A DNA stretch of 64,000 nucleotides from Vibrio aquaticus. GTDB lineage: Bacteria > Pseudomonadota > Gammaproteobacteria > Enterobacterales > Vibrionaceae. Below, one piece after another: positions 36,050 to 44,696 of this stretch (positions within the stretch are counted from its first letter, which is position 1; every line of letters starts with the position of its first letter). The translations under genes and the position numbers were made by a program. Location of the stretch: positions 1,121,300-1,185,299 of the forward strand of contig NZ_RXZH01000001.1 in assembly GCF_003970385.1 (NCBI RefSeq). Reading direction: 5' to 3'. A model generated the notes under the pieces. It searched no databases, was not told where the DNA came from, and was given only the letters and a program-made list of their open reading frames with translations.

Positions 36050-37364
36050 TTTATCTTCTATTGGTATCGCATGGGGCAGTATCCTCATGCTAGTTATGAT
36101 GATCGGCCTGCTACTTACGGGTATGCAGCTGGCGTTTGTAACAGGCTTTGTCGCTATCTTCTTCACGCTGTTTTGGTTTGGCCCAGACGCACTTCCTTTG
36201 ATTGCGAGCCGTACCTACAGCTTTGCATCTGGTTACGTGTTCCTAGCCGTCCCAATGTTTGTGTTGATGGCTGCGTTACTTGACCGTTCAGGCATTGCGA
36301 GAGATCTGTTTGACGCCATGAAGTCGGTTGGCCGAAGAGTCCGAGGCGGTGTAGCGGTTCAAACTCTACTTGTTGCGGTACTGTTGGCATCTATGTCTGG
36401 TGTGATTGGCGGCGAAACCGTTCTTCTGGGTATTCTGGCTCTGCCGCAAATGCTTCGCCTTGGTTATGACCGTAAGCTTGCTATCGGTACAACGTGTGCA
36501 GGTGGTGCGCTTGGTACCATGCTGCCTCCGTCAATTGTACTTATCATCTATGGCATGACGGCAAGCGTTTCAATCGGCGATTTGTTTAAAGCGTCATTCC
36601 TGCCAGCGTTCATTCTTGCGGGTTGTTACATCGGTTACGTTCTGATTCGTTGTAAGTTGAACCCATCTTTAGCGCCACTGCCAAGTGATGAAGAGATGGC
36701 GGAAGATATGGCTAATCAACCAAGCTACTTCAAAGCGCTATTTTTCCCACTGCTGTCTGTAGCAACGGTTCTGGGCAGTATCTACACAGGTGTGGCTTCA
36801 GTAACAGAAGCGTCGGCACTGGGTGTTGTCGGCATCATGATCTCTGCGGCGATTCGTGGCGAACTTAACTTCAACATGCTGAAAGAGAGTGCCATCGCGA
36901 CCATGCGTACCTGTGGCATGATCATGTGGATTGGTATTGGTGCAAGCGCATTGGTGGGAATCTACAACCTGATGGGCGGTATCGACTTTGTAGAAGAAGT
37001 GATTCTTGGTCTCAGTGGCGGTAGCCCATTAGCAACGCTGCTCATCATGATGGCGATTCTGCTGGTATTGGGTATGTTCCTAGACTGGGTTGGTGTCGCA
37101 CTGCTTACGATGCCAATCTTCGTACCGATCATTATTAGCCTTGGTTATGACCCAGTTTGGTTTGGTGTTGTGTTCTGTCTCAACATGCAGGTGTCGTTCC
37201 TATCACCACCATTCGGTCCTGCGGCTTTCTACTTAAAGTCGGTGGCACCAAAAGACATTACGCTAGGTGAAATCTTTACTTCACTGCTGCCATTTATCGG
37301 ACTGCAAGTTCTGGTGCTTGGTCTTGTGATTGCTTTCCCTGAGCTAGCGATGTGGTGGAAATAG
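36042..37364 (+). CDS. TRAP transporter large permease (DctM family)
   Basis: A 440-residue, roughly 12-helix permease that carries the Na+-coupled substrate path. Typical DctM landmarks: FVSSG/SGVIGGETVLLGILALPQML-like segment, TCAGGALGTMLPPSIVLIIYG (re-entrant hairpin), SVTEASALGVVG and FLSPPFGPAAFYLKSVAP (second re-entrant motif). It works with the DctQ and DctP genes just upstream. No anomalies. Confidence 0.94.
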   Translation: MFDLSSIGIAWGSILMLVMMIGLLLTGMQLAFVTGFVAIFFTLFWFGPDALPLIASRTYSFASGYVFLAVPMFVLMAALLDRSGIARDLFDAMKSVGRRVRGGVAVQTLLVAVLLASMSGVIGGETVLLGILALPQMLRLGYDRKLAIGTTCAGGALGTMLPPSIVLIIYGMTASVSIGDLFKASFLPAFILAGCYIGYVLIRCKLNPSLAPLPSDEEMAEDMANQPSYFKALFFPLLSVATVLGSIYTGVASVTEASALGVVGIMISAAIRGELNFNMLKESAIATMRTCGMIMWIGIGASALVGIYNLMGGIDFVEEVILGLSGGSPLATLLIMMAILLVLGMFLDWVGVALLTMPIFVPIIISLGYDPVWFGVVFCLNMQVSFLSPPFGPAAFYLKSVAPKDITLGEIFTSLLPFIGLQVLVLGLVIAFPELAMWWK

Positions 37365-37409
37365 TCCACCACAGCAAATAACACCAAATACCAAAAGAAT
37401 TATAGTGAC

Positions 37410-37433
37410 AGCCTCCAGTGAGAGTTGGAGGCT
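37410..37433 (+). other. Stem-loop in the dctM-gntK gap
   Basis: AGCCTCCA and TGGAGGCT pair around GTGAGAGT. No U-run follows, so it is more likely an RNA-stability or processing element than a terminator. AAGGA follows at 37434-37438, close to the gntK start. Confidence 0.45.
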
Positions 37434-37450
37434 AAGGATAGTATTGTCCA

Positions 37451-37957
37451 ATGAAAGCGAAAAAAATCTTAGTAATGGGCGTATCAGGTTGCGGAAAAAG
37501 CCTGATTGGTAGTGAGATAGCGAACGCTCTAAATCTTCCATTCCACGATGGCGATGATTACCACCCTCAGTCTAATGTAGAGAAAATGGCGAAAGGTATT
37601 CCGCTAACGGATGACGATCGTATCGGCTGGTTAGAGACATTAAACACAGTCTACACCGAGAATGAAAACGCGGTGATCGCTTGCTCGGCATTGAAGCCAG
37701 CGTACCGAGATATTCTGCGCCGTAACAACGAAGAGCTTGTGATTGTTTATCTGAAAGGGGATTTCGACACCATTTGGAATCGTCATAAAGCGCGTGAAAA
37801 TCACTACTTCAACGGTGAAGCCATGCTGCAAAGTCAATTTGACACCTTAGTGGAGCCGACCCAAACAGAAGCGCTACACATTGATATTTCACAAGATGTC
37901 CAAACGGTGATTAACGATGCGTTAAGCGCGATTAAGCACATAGAGGGTAAAGCATAA
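37451..37957 (+). CDS. gntK: Gluconokinase
   Basis: A 168-residue kinase that phosphorylates gluconate to 6-phosphogluconate using ATP. P-loop GVSGCGKSLIG is at residues 9-19; DGDDYHPQSNVEKMAKGIPLTDDDR is the family's substrate motif, and ACSALKPAYRDILR and HYFNGEAMLQSQFDTLEEP-like sequence (LVEPTQTEALHI) follow. Length matches GntK/IdnK. Followed by 6-phosphogluconate dehydrogenase with 1-base overlap, so product is passed straight to the pentose phosphate route. Confidence 0.96.
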   Translation: MKAKKILVMGVSGCGKSLIGSEIANALNLPFHDGDDYHPQSNVEKMAKGIPLTDDDRIGWLETLNTVYTENENAVIACSALKPAYRDILRRNNEELVIVYLKGDFDTIWNRHKARENHYFNGEAMLQSQFDTLVEPTQTEALHIDISQDVQTVINDALSAIKHIEGKA

Positions 37958-39450
37958 TGAGCACGTCTAATATTGCGATGATCGGCCTAGGAGTGATGGG
38001 TAAAAGCCTTGCTCTAAACTTGCTTGACCAAGGCTTCAACGTTACTGGGTTTGACATTAGTCACGATCATCGTGAGCGAACACAGACAGAGGCTGAAGAA
38101 CTTGCTAAGCAATCTGGCAAAGGCAGTTTTCTTAATGCGAGTGACTTAAGCCATTTGTTAGCGTCATTGGTCAAACCGCGTGTCATTGCGCTTTCTGTTC
38201 CTGCCGGATCAATTGTTGAATCTGTGATTGATGATTTGCTTGAAGCTGGCCTTGAGCAAAATGACATTGTGATTGATACCGGAAACAGCTTGTGGACCGA
38301 TACCGAAGCTCGCGAGCAAAAATACCAAGGTAAACTGCGCTTTTTTTCAACGGCCGTTTCTGGTGGTGAAGTGGGCGCTCGCACAGGCCCGGCCTTAATG
38401 GCCAGTGGCGACAGAGAAGCCTGGAACTACGTGCAACCTATGTGGGAAGCGATCGCCGCGAAGGTAGACGACAAAGGCTTACCGGTTGGTCAATTTGACC
38501 AAGGTGAACCTTGCGCCGCTTATCTAGGCCCTGCGGGTGCGGGTCATTACGTCAAAATGGTACATAATGGTATTGAGTATGCAGACATGCAGCTTATTTG
38601 CGAGGTCTACCACTTTATGTCTGAAGTGCTGGAGATGCCGGCGCAAGAGATAGGGCGGGTGTTTGCAGAGTGGAATCAAGGGGTGTTAAATAGCTACTTG
38701 ATGGAGATCAGTGCTGAGATTTTGCAAACGCCAGATCCGATTACCTCCAAGCCATTTGTTGAAATCGTCTTAGATAAAGCTGGTCAAAAAGGCACAGGGC
38801 TTTGGACTGCAGTGAACAGTTTACAAGAAGGTGCGCCAGCGCCAACGATCGCTCAGGCGGTCTTTGCACGAGCGCAGAGTAGTCAGAAGCAAACTCGAAT
38901 GATGGGTGCTTCGCTACTTAAAACTCATGTGAAGCCAAGCAGTGGCCTGAACAAAGAAGAAACTATCGCTGAGTTACACGAAGCCTTGTATTGCTCAAAG
39001 CTGTCTGTCTATGCGCAAGGTTTTGACTTGATGAAAACCATGTCGGCGAAAGAAGAGTGGGATCTGGACTTTGCTCATATTGCTAAGATCTGGCGTGCCG
39101 GTTGTATTATTCGCGCGATTTTCCTGCAAGACATCAGCGGGGCTTATCGGTCGGCTCCTGAGCTTGATAACTTGCTGTTTGCGCCCCACTTTGTCGATGA
39201 GGTTCATAGCCGTTCATTCGGTTGGCGTGCTGCGGTAGCCAATTCAGCGCTAACAGGAGTGCCTATGCCAGCGATCAGCTCTGCATTGAGCTATTTTGAT
39301 TCTCTGCGCTGTGACGTCTTGCCTGCTAATTTACTCCAAGCCCAACGAGACTATTTTGGAGCTCACAGTTACGCTCGTATTGATGACGATGAAGCGAACA
39401 AATACCACTTAACGTGGAGTGCTGAGCAAAGAACTCAACTCAGCGTATAG
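37957..39450 (+). CDS. gnd: 6-phosphogluconate dehydrogenase (decarboxylating)
   Basis: A 497-residue dimeric oxidoreductase converting 6-phosphogluconate plus NADP+ to ribulose 5-phosphate plus CO2. N-terminal Rossmann motif GLGVMGKSLALN, substrate motif SGGEVGARTGPALMASGD (family form SGGEEGAR-GPSLMPGG), catalytic HNGIEYADMQLI with the general-base Lys a few residues earlier, and a helical C-terminal half. It overlaps gntK by one base. The MASG in place of MPGG and the longer C-terminus set it apart from housekeeping Gnd, so it may be a gluconate-dedicated copy; a second gnd elsewhere is possible. Confidence 0.92.
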   Translation: MSTSNIAMIGLGVMGKSLALNLLDQGFNVTGFDISHDHRERTQTEAEELAKQSGKGSFLNASDLSHLLASLVKPRVIALSVPAGSIVESVIDDLLEAGLEQNDIVIDTGNSLWTDTEAREQKYQGKLRFFSTAVSGGEVGARTGPALMASGDREAWNYVQPMWEAIAAKVDDKGLPVGQFDQGEPCAAYLGPAGAGHYVKMVHNGIEYADMQLICEVYHFMSEVLEMPAQEIGRVFAEWNQGVLNSYLMEISAEILQTPDPITSKPFVEIVLDKAGQKGTGLWTAVNSLQEGAPAPTIAQAVFARAQSSQKQTRMMGASLLKTHVKPSSGLNKEETIAELHEALYCSKLSVYAQGFDLMKTMSAKEEWDLDFAHIAKIWRAGCIIRAIFLQDISGAYRSAPELDNLLFAPHFVDEVHSRSFGWRAAVANSALTGVPMPAISSALSYFDSLRCDVLPANLLQAQRDYFGAHSYARIDDDEANKYHLTWSAEQRTQLSV

Positions 39451-39453
39451 AAA

Positions 39454-39486
39454 AAGAGCGTTCACAGTGATGTGAGCGCTTTTTTG
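39454..39486 (+). terminator. Terminator of the gluconate operon
   Basis: AGCG-TT-CACA pairs with TGTG-A-GCGCT as an imperfect stem (39457-39480), followed by TTTTTTG. It ends transcription before the separately controlled gntR. Confidence 0.8.
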
Positions 39487-39525
39487 TTATCTATAACAAT
39501 AAAAAATAATTCAATCCTAGGTATG

Positions 39526-39541
39526 ATGTTACCAGTAACAT
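39526..39541 (+). promoter_or_regulatory. GntR-type operator at the gntR promoter (autoregulation)
   Basis: ATGTTACCAGTAACAT, a 16-base near-perfect palindrome, differs from the operators at 34287 and 34312 at the centre only. It lies 28-43 bases before the gntR start, so GntR probably represses its own gene. Confidence 0.8.
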
Positions 39542-39568
39542 CACAGTATTAAATTGATAGACTCAGTC

Positions 39569-40570
39569 ATGGCCAATAAGAAAAAAAGACCCACATTACA
39601 AGACATCGCAGACCGAGTTGGTGTAACGAAAATGACCGTAAGCCGATGCTTACGTGACCCTTCTCAAGTCTCTGAATCACTGAAAGACAAAATTAACCAA
39701 GCCGTCGAAGAACTTGGTTACATTCCGAATAGAGCGCCAGACATACTCTCAAATGCCAAGTCTAATGCCATTGGCGTTTTGGTTCCCTCGCTAACCAACC
39801 AAGTTTTTGCTGAGGTAATTCGTGGGATAGAGTCGGTGACAACGCCGGCTGGCTATCAAACCATGATTGCCCACTATGGTTATAGTGTTGAGCTGGAAGA
39901 AAAAAGCATCGCATCACTGCTCTCGTATAATGTCGATGCGATTATTTTGTCGGAGAATGTTCACACCGAAAAAGCGCGTAAAATGCTGCAGACCGCTTCC
40001 ATCCCTGTTATCGAAATCATGGATACTTTCTCAGGCAAAATAGAGCAAGCGGTTGGCTTTGATAATGCAAAAGCGTCCAAAGCAATGACCGAAGCGATCA
40101 TTGCCAAAGGGCGCAATAACATTGCCTATTTTGCAGCACGGATGGATGAGCGTACACGCCTTAAGATGGAAGGCTACCAGCAGGCTATGTCAGAAGCGGG
40201 TAACGAAGTCGTGACGTTACAAACGGAAGAAGCATCGTCATTTACACTCGGAGCCAAGCTATTGGCTCAGCTAGTGGAAACGTACCCACAAGTGGACGGG
40301 ATCGTGTGTACCAACGATGATCTAGCGATTGGTGCGGTGTATGAGTGCCAAAGGCGAGGAATTAAAGTACCCGAAGAGATGGCAATAGCAGGGTTTCACG
40401 GTCATGACATCAGTCAAACGATGATCCCAAGGTTGGCGACCGTAGTGACTCCGCGTGAAGAGATCGGCCATGTAGCAGCCACACAACTCATCGAACGGTT
40501 GAAGGGAAGTTCAGACTGGCAGCCGACCATTGACCTCGGCTATCGGGTTGATTTAGGTGAGAGTATCTAA
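39569..40570 (+). CDS. gntR: LacI-family gluconate repressor GntR
   Basis: A 333-residue repressor (E. coli GntR has 331). The helix-turn-helix reads LQDIADRVGVTKMTVSRCLRD, and the ligand domain follows E. coli GntR closely: ELGYIPNRAPDILSNA, LVPSLTNQVFAEVIRGIESV, AVGFDNAKASKAMTEAII, CTNDDLAIGAVYECQRRGIKVP and IAGFHGHDISQ. It should release the operators when gluconate binds. ATG at 39569 is preferred to the TTG at 39554. It lies last in the gluconate cluster, with its own promoter and operator, and is followed at once by qrr regulatory DNA. Confidence 0.95.
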   Translation: MANKKKRPTLQDIADRVGVTKMTVSRCLRDPSQVSESLKDKINQAVEELGYIPNRAPDILSNAKSNAIGVLVPSLTNQVFAEVIRGIESVTTPAGYQTMIAHYGYSVELEEKSIASLLSYNVDAIILSENVHTEKARKMLQTASIPVIEIMDTFSGKIEQAVGFDNAKASKAMTEAIIAKGRNNIAYFAARMDERTRLKMEGYQQAMSEAGNEVVTLQTEEASSFTLGAKLLAQLVETYPQVDGIVCTNDDLAIGAVYECQRRGIKVPEEMAIAGFHGHDISQTMIPRLATVVTPREEIGHVAATQLIERLKGSSDWQPTIDLGYRVDLGESI

Positions 40571-40577
40571 ATGGTAT

Positions 40578-40590
40578 TTGCAATTTGCAA
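40578..40590 (+). promoter_or_regulatory. LuxO binding site 1 of the qrr promoter
   Basis: TTGCAATTTGCAA exactly fits the LuxO consensus TTGCA-WWW-TGCAA, about 140 bases upstream of the sigma-54 promoter, the usual enhancer distance. Confidence 0.88.
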
Positions 40591-40617
40591 AACATGAAAT
40601 TCGCATTCTGATTTAGT

Positions 40618-40630
40618 TTGCAAAATGAAA
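40618..40630 (+). promoter_or_regulatory. LuxO binding site 2 of the qrr promoter
   Basis: TTGCAAAATGAAA matches the left half and spacer of the LuxO consensus, with the C of the right half changed. It lies 40 bases downstream of site 1, as at other qrr promoters where two sites are seen. Confidence 0.65.
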
Positions 40631-40716
40631 ATAAATTATGCATCTCGTTTTTATAAAATGACGTACAAATAGGCTAAAAAAGGCGATGTTTTGCTATTTT
40701 TCCAAGTAATTCAAAG

Positions 40717-40732
40717 TTGGCACGCAATCTGC
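40717..40732 (+). promoter_or_regulatory. Sigma-54 promoter of qrr
   Basis: TTGGCACGCAATCTGC has the -24 GG and -12 GC dinucleotides with the correct spacing (consensus TGGCACG-N4-TTGCW; one mismatch). The RNA start should fall near 40744. Confidence 0.9.
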
Positions 40733-40743
40733 TTTATGTAAAT

Positions 40744-40850
40744 TGACCCTTATTAAGCCGAGGGTCACCTAGCCAACTGACGTTGTTAGTGAACCTTACT
40801 TGTTCACACTTATATATAGCCAATCACGATCATTGTGATTGGCTTTTTTT
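40744..40850 (+). ncRNA. qrr: Qrr quorum-regulatory sRNA
   Basis: The conserved Qrr core lies at 40762-40793: GGGTCACCTAGCCAACTGAC, then GTTGTTAGTGAA. Stem-loop 1 is GACCCT/AGGGTC (40745-40766), and the Rho-independent terminator is AGCCAATCAC/GTGATTGGCT plus a T-run (40818-40850). At low cell density phosphorylated LuxO with sigma-54 activates Qrr RNAs, which with Hfq control luxR/hapR-type, aphA and other mRNAs. Length (about 107 nt) fits. Which of the paralogues (Qrr1-5) this is cannot be fixed without the flanking genes of other strains. Confidence 0.96.
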
Positions 40851-40872
40851 CTTTTTGGCTCTATGAATCTCG

Positions 40873-42414
40873 CTAGCTAAGAACAATCGGGCTTGGCTCT
40901 TCTTCACAGCCGTTATAGCAACTTGGTTTCCTTGGGCATACCGCACCTCTCGAACAAATAACCCTAGCATCAGTCTGAATACCGCGTTCAATCCAATTTA
41001 TATTGAGTATTTTTGCGATAGTAGTGAACTCTTTTTGGATATGACGAGGTATGGCTGCACTACCACCACTTCCTACACACAAAGATTTGAGTTCTTCTGC
41101 AATATCACGTGAATTTCCCCCTTGTGCATCAATCGCAGGGTTGAGGTCAATACCCGCACATAGCACGCGATTATTGCCAGCAGGATCTGTCATGTTGACG
41201 GACTCACAGCAATAAATTCGAGGCTCATCACCTACGTTCAATATCGAGATCTGAGCAGAGCTTCCTTGCTGAGGTTCTGATAGCCTGCGGAAAACCGCCC
41301 AATGCTGACAAGGATCGTTGACCTTTCGCATATTTCCCCAAGGCAGCGGGATCCCATTGCCACGATATACGGCTTTGAGTTTGTTTTGGCCGTAAGCATC
41401 GAAATAGTGCCAATGAGGGTAAGGTGATACCACCGTCATTCGACGCATTGCTACGGAAGGTGAGACGCCTGCTTTTTGGTGAACATCAATTTCGTAGCCA
41501 TTTCGGTCAAGAAGCTGACGGAAAGGCACTTTAGGACAAAGCAGAGCACCGGCGAAGAAGCTTGACTCAAAGTCGCGCCATGCTTGAAGAATATCTTGAG
41601 AGTTAAGCTCAGAAGTGGGAGATGCTTGGTTATGTTCCTCCCAGCTGTTGGCATGACCAACCGATAGAACACTTTTCAGCCCTTCTTTGCTATGCAATAC
41701 GCAGTGGCCGATATACACCGCCAAATCGTATTTCAGTCGTGTAGGGTATTGTTTCAAAATCTCATTGAGATAGATACTGCCTGGCGGTTCGAAGAAAGAA
41801 GTGACGACCTGCTTCGCGCTAACACCAAGCTCATCGACAACATCTTTCGGTGGTCTTGAAATCCAGCGAATAGTAAGGCCCAAGCTTCGGGCAATGTCCA
41901 TCAAATCTTCGGCAGAAAGGTTGAGTCGTTTAAGGCCAACTTCTTCGGCGGCTCTCTCTAAGTCTGGAAAGTGGTTTTGATTGCTTTCCTGGTGTGCTCG
42001 AATCAATAAATGGGCAAATTGACGACCCGTGATACCGGTTTGAGAAAGCATTTCGGGAATGGCAATTTGCAGAATGTCGTTAGAGAAAAGAAAGCTTGGC
42101 TCTAACGCCATACCACTGATGCCACCGCGATTGCCTTTATCAGGAGTGATGTCAGCTTGCTCGGGTTCATCATCAAGAAACCAAGCGGGGTCTTTTTGAA
42201 AGACTTCGGCGATCACTTCCAGCATATCGATGCTCGGAACTCGTTTTCCCCGTTCGATCATCGAAAGGTAAGAGACAGAAGGTGCATACTCTGGGTTGAC
42301 TCGAATGCAGCGCGCAGAGAGATCTTCCATTGTTAAGTGGTTGCGTTTACGCAAGTTTCTTATCTTTGTGCCCAAAAAATGGGACTGTCTAATCAAGCTT
42401 TTTGACACTGGCAT
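40873..42414 (-). CDS. XRE-family regulator with DUF3612/IrrE-like region and Cys-rich C-terminus
   Basis: A 513-residue regulator. The N-terminal XRE helix-turn-helix (about 12-72) includes LTMEDLSARCIRVNP and YLSMIERGKRVPSIDMLE. The middle resembles an IrrE/ImmA-type peptidase-like domain of short-chain-acyl regulators; the expected HExxH zinc motif is not seen (only IGHCVLHSKEG-like His). The C-terminus has four Cys in a CX5CX5CX3C cluster (ICSRGAVCPRKPSCYNGCE), a possible metal or Fe-S site. The ATG has no ribosome site and lies next to the repeats at 42415-42440, so autoregulation is likely. Effector unknown; acyl-CoA-type metabolites are a guess from the family. Confidence 0.75.
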   Translation of the reverse strand: MPVSKSLIRQSHFLGTKIRNLRKRNHLTMEDLSARCIRVNPEYAPSVSYLSMIERGKRVPSIDMLEVIAEVFQKDPAWFLDDEPEQADITPDKGNRGGISGMALEPSFLFSNDILQIAIPEMLSQTGITGRQFAHLLIRAHQESNQNHFPDLERAAEEVGLKRLNLSAEDLMDIARSLGLTIRWISRPPKDVVDELGVSAKQVVTSFFEPPGSIYLNEILKQYPTRLKYDLAVYIGHCVLHSKEGLKSVLSVGHANSWEEHNQASPTSELNSQDILQAWRDFESSFFAGALLCPKVPFRQLLDRNGYEIDVHQKAGVSPSVAMRRMTVVSPYPHWHYFDAYGQNKLKAVYRGNGIPLPWGNMRKVNDPCQHWAVFRRLSEPQQGSSAQISILNVGDEPRIYCCESVNMTDPAGNNRVLCAGIDLNPAIDAQGGNSRDIAEELKSLCVGSGGSAAIPRHIQKEFTTIAKILNINWIERGIQTDARVICSRGAVCPRKPSCYNGCEEEPSPIVLS

Positions 42415-42440
42415 TTTGTAAAATTCACATTGTAAAATTT
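42415..42440. repeat. Direct repeat in the divergent promoter of the XRE regulator
   Basis: TTGTAAAATT occurs at 42416-42425 and 42430-42439, 14 bp apart, directly against the regulator's start codon. A related TTGTGAAATTG follows at 42444-42454. They are probable operators for that regulator and its divergent partner. Confidence 0.5.
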
Positions 42441-42589
42441 TTGTTGTGAAATTGTAGTCAAAAATTCACTAGTATAGAAAGTAAGCAAGGTCACAAAACT
42501 TAAAACAATTAAACGCAAGTTTGAAATCTTTGCTCTAGGACATAAAGCTGTGCCATTAATTTGAAATAACCGTCCGCGAGGGAATTACT

Positions 42590-43165
42590 ATGAATATGCT
42601 TACTATCGATAAAACAGACATCCAAAAACAAGAACAACCATTTATCGCTGAAGCAGTCTTCGCGGTAGAGAAAACGAACTCGAAGCAATCTTCAGAAAAA
42701 CAAACCAAAGCGAAACAACTTCTGGACCGTATGTTCCCATTAGAGAATGGCTCTCACCAAGAAGTAACCGCGTATATGGTTGATTACCGCCACCTTGTTG
42801 CTTACTTTAAAGATGGCAGTCACAGCGGTTTAAAGAGTAACAAACACTTTGTCGCATACAGCGGTGAAAAAGAGACACCAACGTCAATCTTGTTCCGTGA
42901 TGGCACGGGCAGCCATGTAGAGCTGACATTCGGTGGTCAAAAAGGGACGGGGTGTGTGGAGCTGATTGAGATTGATGATATTCAGCTAGAAACGTGCACG
43001 ATGTTCCCATCAGAAAGCTCTGAAATTTCAGCGATGCGCCACTGGATTAGCTTGGTAAGAGGTGACGAGAAGGGGAAGCCAAAAGCGTGTACAGAAGCTA
43101 AGGCGTACACCGGCAAAGGTGGTGAAGATTACGATCTTGAGTGCTGCTACACGATGAACAAATAG
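42590..43165 (+). CDS. Hypothetical protein divergent from the XRE regulator
   Basis: A 191-residue cytosolic protein of no family I recognise. Residues 1-50 are charged and helical (Lys, Glu, Gln). Residues 60-135 look like a beta domain with repeated strands (VTAYMVDYRHLVAYFKDG, GLKSNKHFVAYSG, SILFRDGTGSHVELTFGG). The C-terminal part has five Cys, ending ECCYTMNK. A good upstream GAGGGAATT ribosome region precedes the ATG. Its start lies 175 bases from the divergent regulator with shared repeats, which suggests it is the regulator's target. A terminator follows at once. Confidence 0.72.
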   Translation: MNMLTIDKTDIQKQEQPFIAEAVFAVEKTNSKQSSEKQTKAKQLLDRMFPLENGSHQEVTAYMVDYRHLVAYFKDGSHSGLKSNKHFVAYSGEKETPTSILFRDGTGSHVELTFGGQKGTGCVELIEIDDIQLETCTMFPSESSEISAMRHWISLVRGDEKGKPKACTEAKAYTGKGGEDYDLECCYTMNK

Positions 43166-43181
43166 AGAGTCACTGAAAACA

Positions 43182-43212
43182 AAAAGGGTCTAGTAAAACA
43201 CTAGACCCTTTT
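43182..43212 (+). terminator. Bidirectional terminator between the hypothetical gene and sstT
   Basis: AAAAGGGTCTAGT and ACTAGACCCTTTT pair over 13 bp (43182-43212) around AAAAC. A- and T-runs on both sides serve both convergent genes. Confidence 0.88.
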
Positions 43213-43235
43213 GATTTGAAACAGAGTAGACGAGA

Positions 43236-44453
43236 TTACGCCTGCTCTTTTTGCTTCGCTTTACATACCGCAGCAGTAAATACCACGTCTGTAGAGCTGT
43301 TTAGTGCTGTTTCTGCAGAGTCTTGTACCACACCGATAATGAAACCAACCGCAACAACCTGCATAGCAATTTCGTTTGGAATACCAAACAGACCACACGC
43401 GAGTGGAATAAGTAGCAATGAACCGCCAGCAACGCCAGATGCACCACACGCTGATACCGCAGCAACAACACTTAGCAGTACCGCTGTTAGCAGATCTACT
43501 TCAATGCCCATTGTGTGAACAGCCGCTAGAGTTAGCGTTGTGATGGTGATTGCTGCACCTGCCATGTTGATAGTCGCACCCAGTGGGATAGAAACTGAAT
43601 AGGTATCTTCATCGAGCTTCAGCTTTTCACACAGCGCCATGTTCACAGGAATGTTTGCCGCACTTGAACGGGTGAAGAATGCCGTCACGCCACTTTCGCG
43701 TAGACATTGGAAAACAAGTGGGTATGGATTCTGACCCGTTTTGACCAATACAATAATTGGGTTTACAACAAGCGCGATGATTGCCATCGAACCGAGTAGG
43801 ACCATAAGAAGTTGAGCATAACTTGCTAGTGCTTCAAAGCCTGTTGTTGCAAGCGTTGCCGATACCAAACCAAAGATACCGAATGGCGCTAAACGGATGA
43901 TGAAGCGTACGATTTGAGATACGCCGTGGCTAAGATCTTCAAATACCGCTTTCGTCGTGTCTGATGCATGGTGCAGAGCTAGGCCTAAACCAATCGCCCA
44001 CGCAAGAATACCGATGTAGTTGGCACTCATCAGTGCGTTGACTGGGTTATCAACAAGTTTGAACAGCAGTGTGTTAAGAACTTCACCGATACCTTGAGGT
44101 GGCGTTGCACCTTCTGCACCAGAAACAAGAGTCAATGTCGTCGGGAACATGAAGCTTAGCGCAACAGCAGTTAACGCAGCTGCTAGAGTGCCGAAAAGGT
44201 AAAGAACGACAATAGGACGCATGTAAGTGTGTTGGTTTTTCTTTTGGTTTGCGATAGAAGCAGCAACCAAGATAAAAACAAGAATAGGAGCGACAGCTTT
44301 AAGCGCGCCAACAAATAGGCTTCCGAGTAAACCCACATCTTGAGCGTGTTTTGGAGAAACAATCGCCAAACCAACACCCAAAAGGATACCGGCAAGGATT
44401 TGTAAAACCAGATTACCACGAGCAAAGCGTGAGATGAGTGAGTTGTGTTGCAT
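43236..44453 (-). CDS. sstT: Serine/threonine:Na+ symporter
   Basis: A 405-residue inner-membrane carrier of the DAACS family that imports Ser and Thr with Na+. The N-terminus [20 protein letters not shown] is characteristic of SstT, and the serine-rich motif [17 protein letters not shown], the [18 protein letters not shown] motif and [23 protein letters not shown] match the family. Length is that of E. coli SstT (414). It is monocistronic. A different DAACS protein lies at 440-1744. Confidence 0.95.
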   Translation of the reverse strand: MQHNSLISRFARGNLVLQILAGILLGVGLAIVSPKHAQDVGLLGSLFVGALKAVAPILVFILVAASIANQKKNQHTYMRPIVVLYLFGTLAAALTAVALSFMFPTTLTLVSGAEGATPPQGIGEVLNTLLFKLVDNPVNALMSANYIGILAWAIGLGLALHHASDTTKAVFEDLSHGVSQIVRFIIRLAPFGIFGLVSATLATTGFEALASYAQLLMVLLGSMAIIALVVNPIIVLVKTGQNPYPLVFQCLRESGVTAFFTRSSAANIPVNMALCEKLKLDEDTYSVSIPLGATINMAGAAITITTLTLAAVHTMGIEVDLLTAVLLSVVAAVSACGASGVAGGSLLLIPLACGLFGIPNEIAMQVVAVGFIIGVVQDSAETALNSSTDVVFTAAVCKAKQKEQA

Positions 44454-44647
44454 AGTTATCCCTACAATGAATAATTTTATAGATTTGTAGTCATTTCAGT
44501 TATTGATCACTGAGCCGGGTAATACTATCGGCTTGAAACTATCTGTCTAGAATTTTTTGAAAATTAGCATTAAAGATTGCCAAATAGCGCTTGTTGTTGA
44601 TTTTATGTTGCTGAGGTGTTTGTTTTTGGTTCTTTTGGAAGGGGTGT

Positions 44648-44672
44648 AAAAAAGGAGCCATATAGGCTCCTT
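44648..44672 (-). terminator. Terminator of the copper/SCO1 operon
   Basis: AAGGAGCC and GGCTCCTT form an 8-bp stem around ATATA (44652-44672), with an A-run on the plus strand to its left that gives the U-run in the minus-strand RNA. Confidence 0.75.
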
Positions 44673-44696
44673 AAGTAATGATTTAACGGATTGATC

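Noticed and set aside
40555..40740. Possible CRP or GntR operator in the gap after gntR
   Set aside because: The TTGCAA-type boxes fit LuxO and not GntR (which needs GTTACC/GGTAAC), and no TGTGA-N6-TCACA is present.
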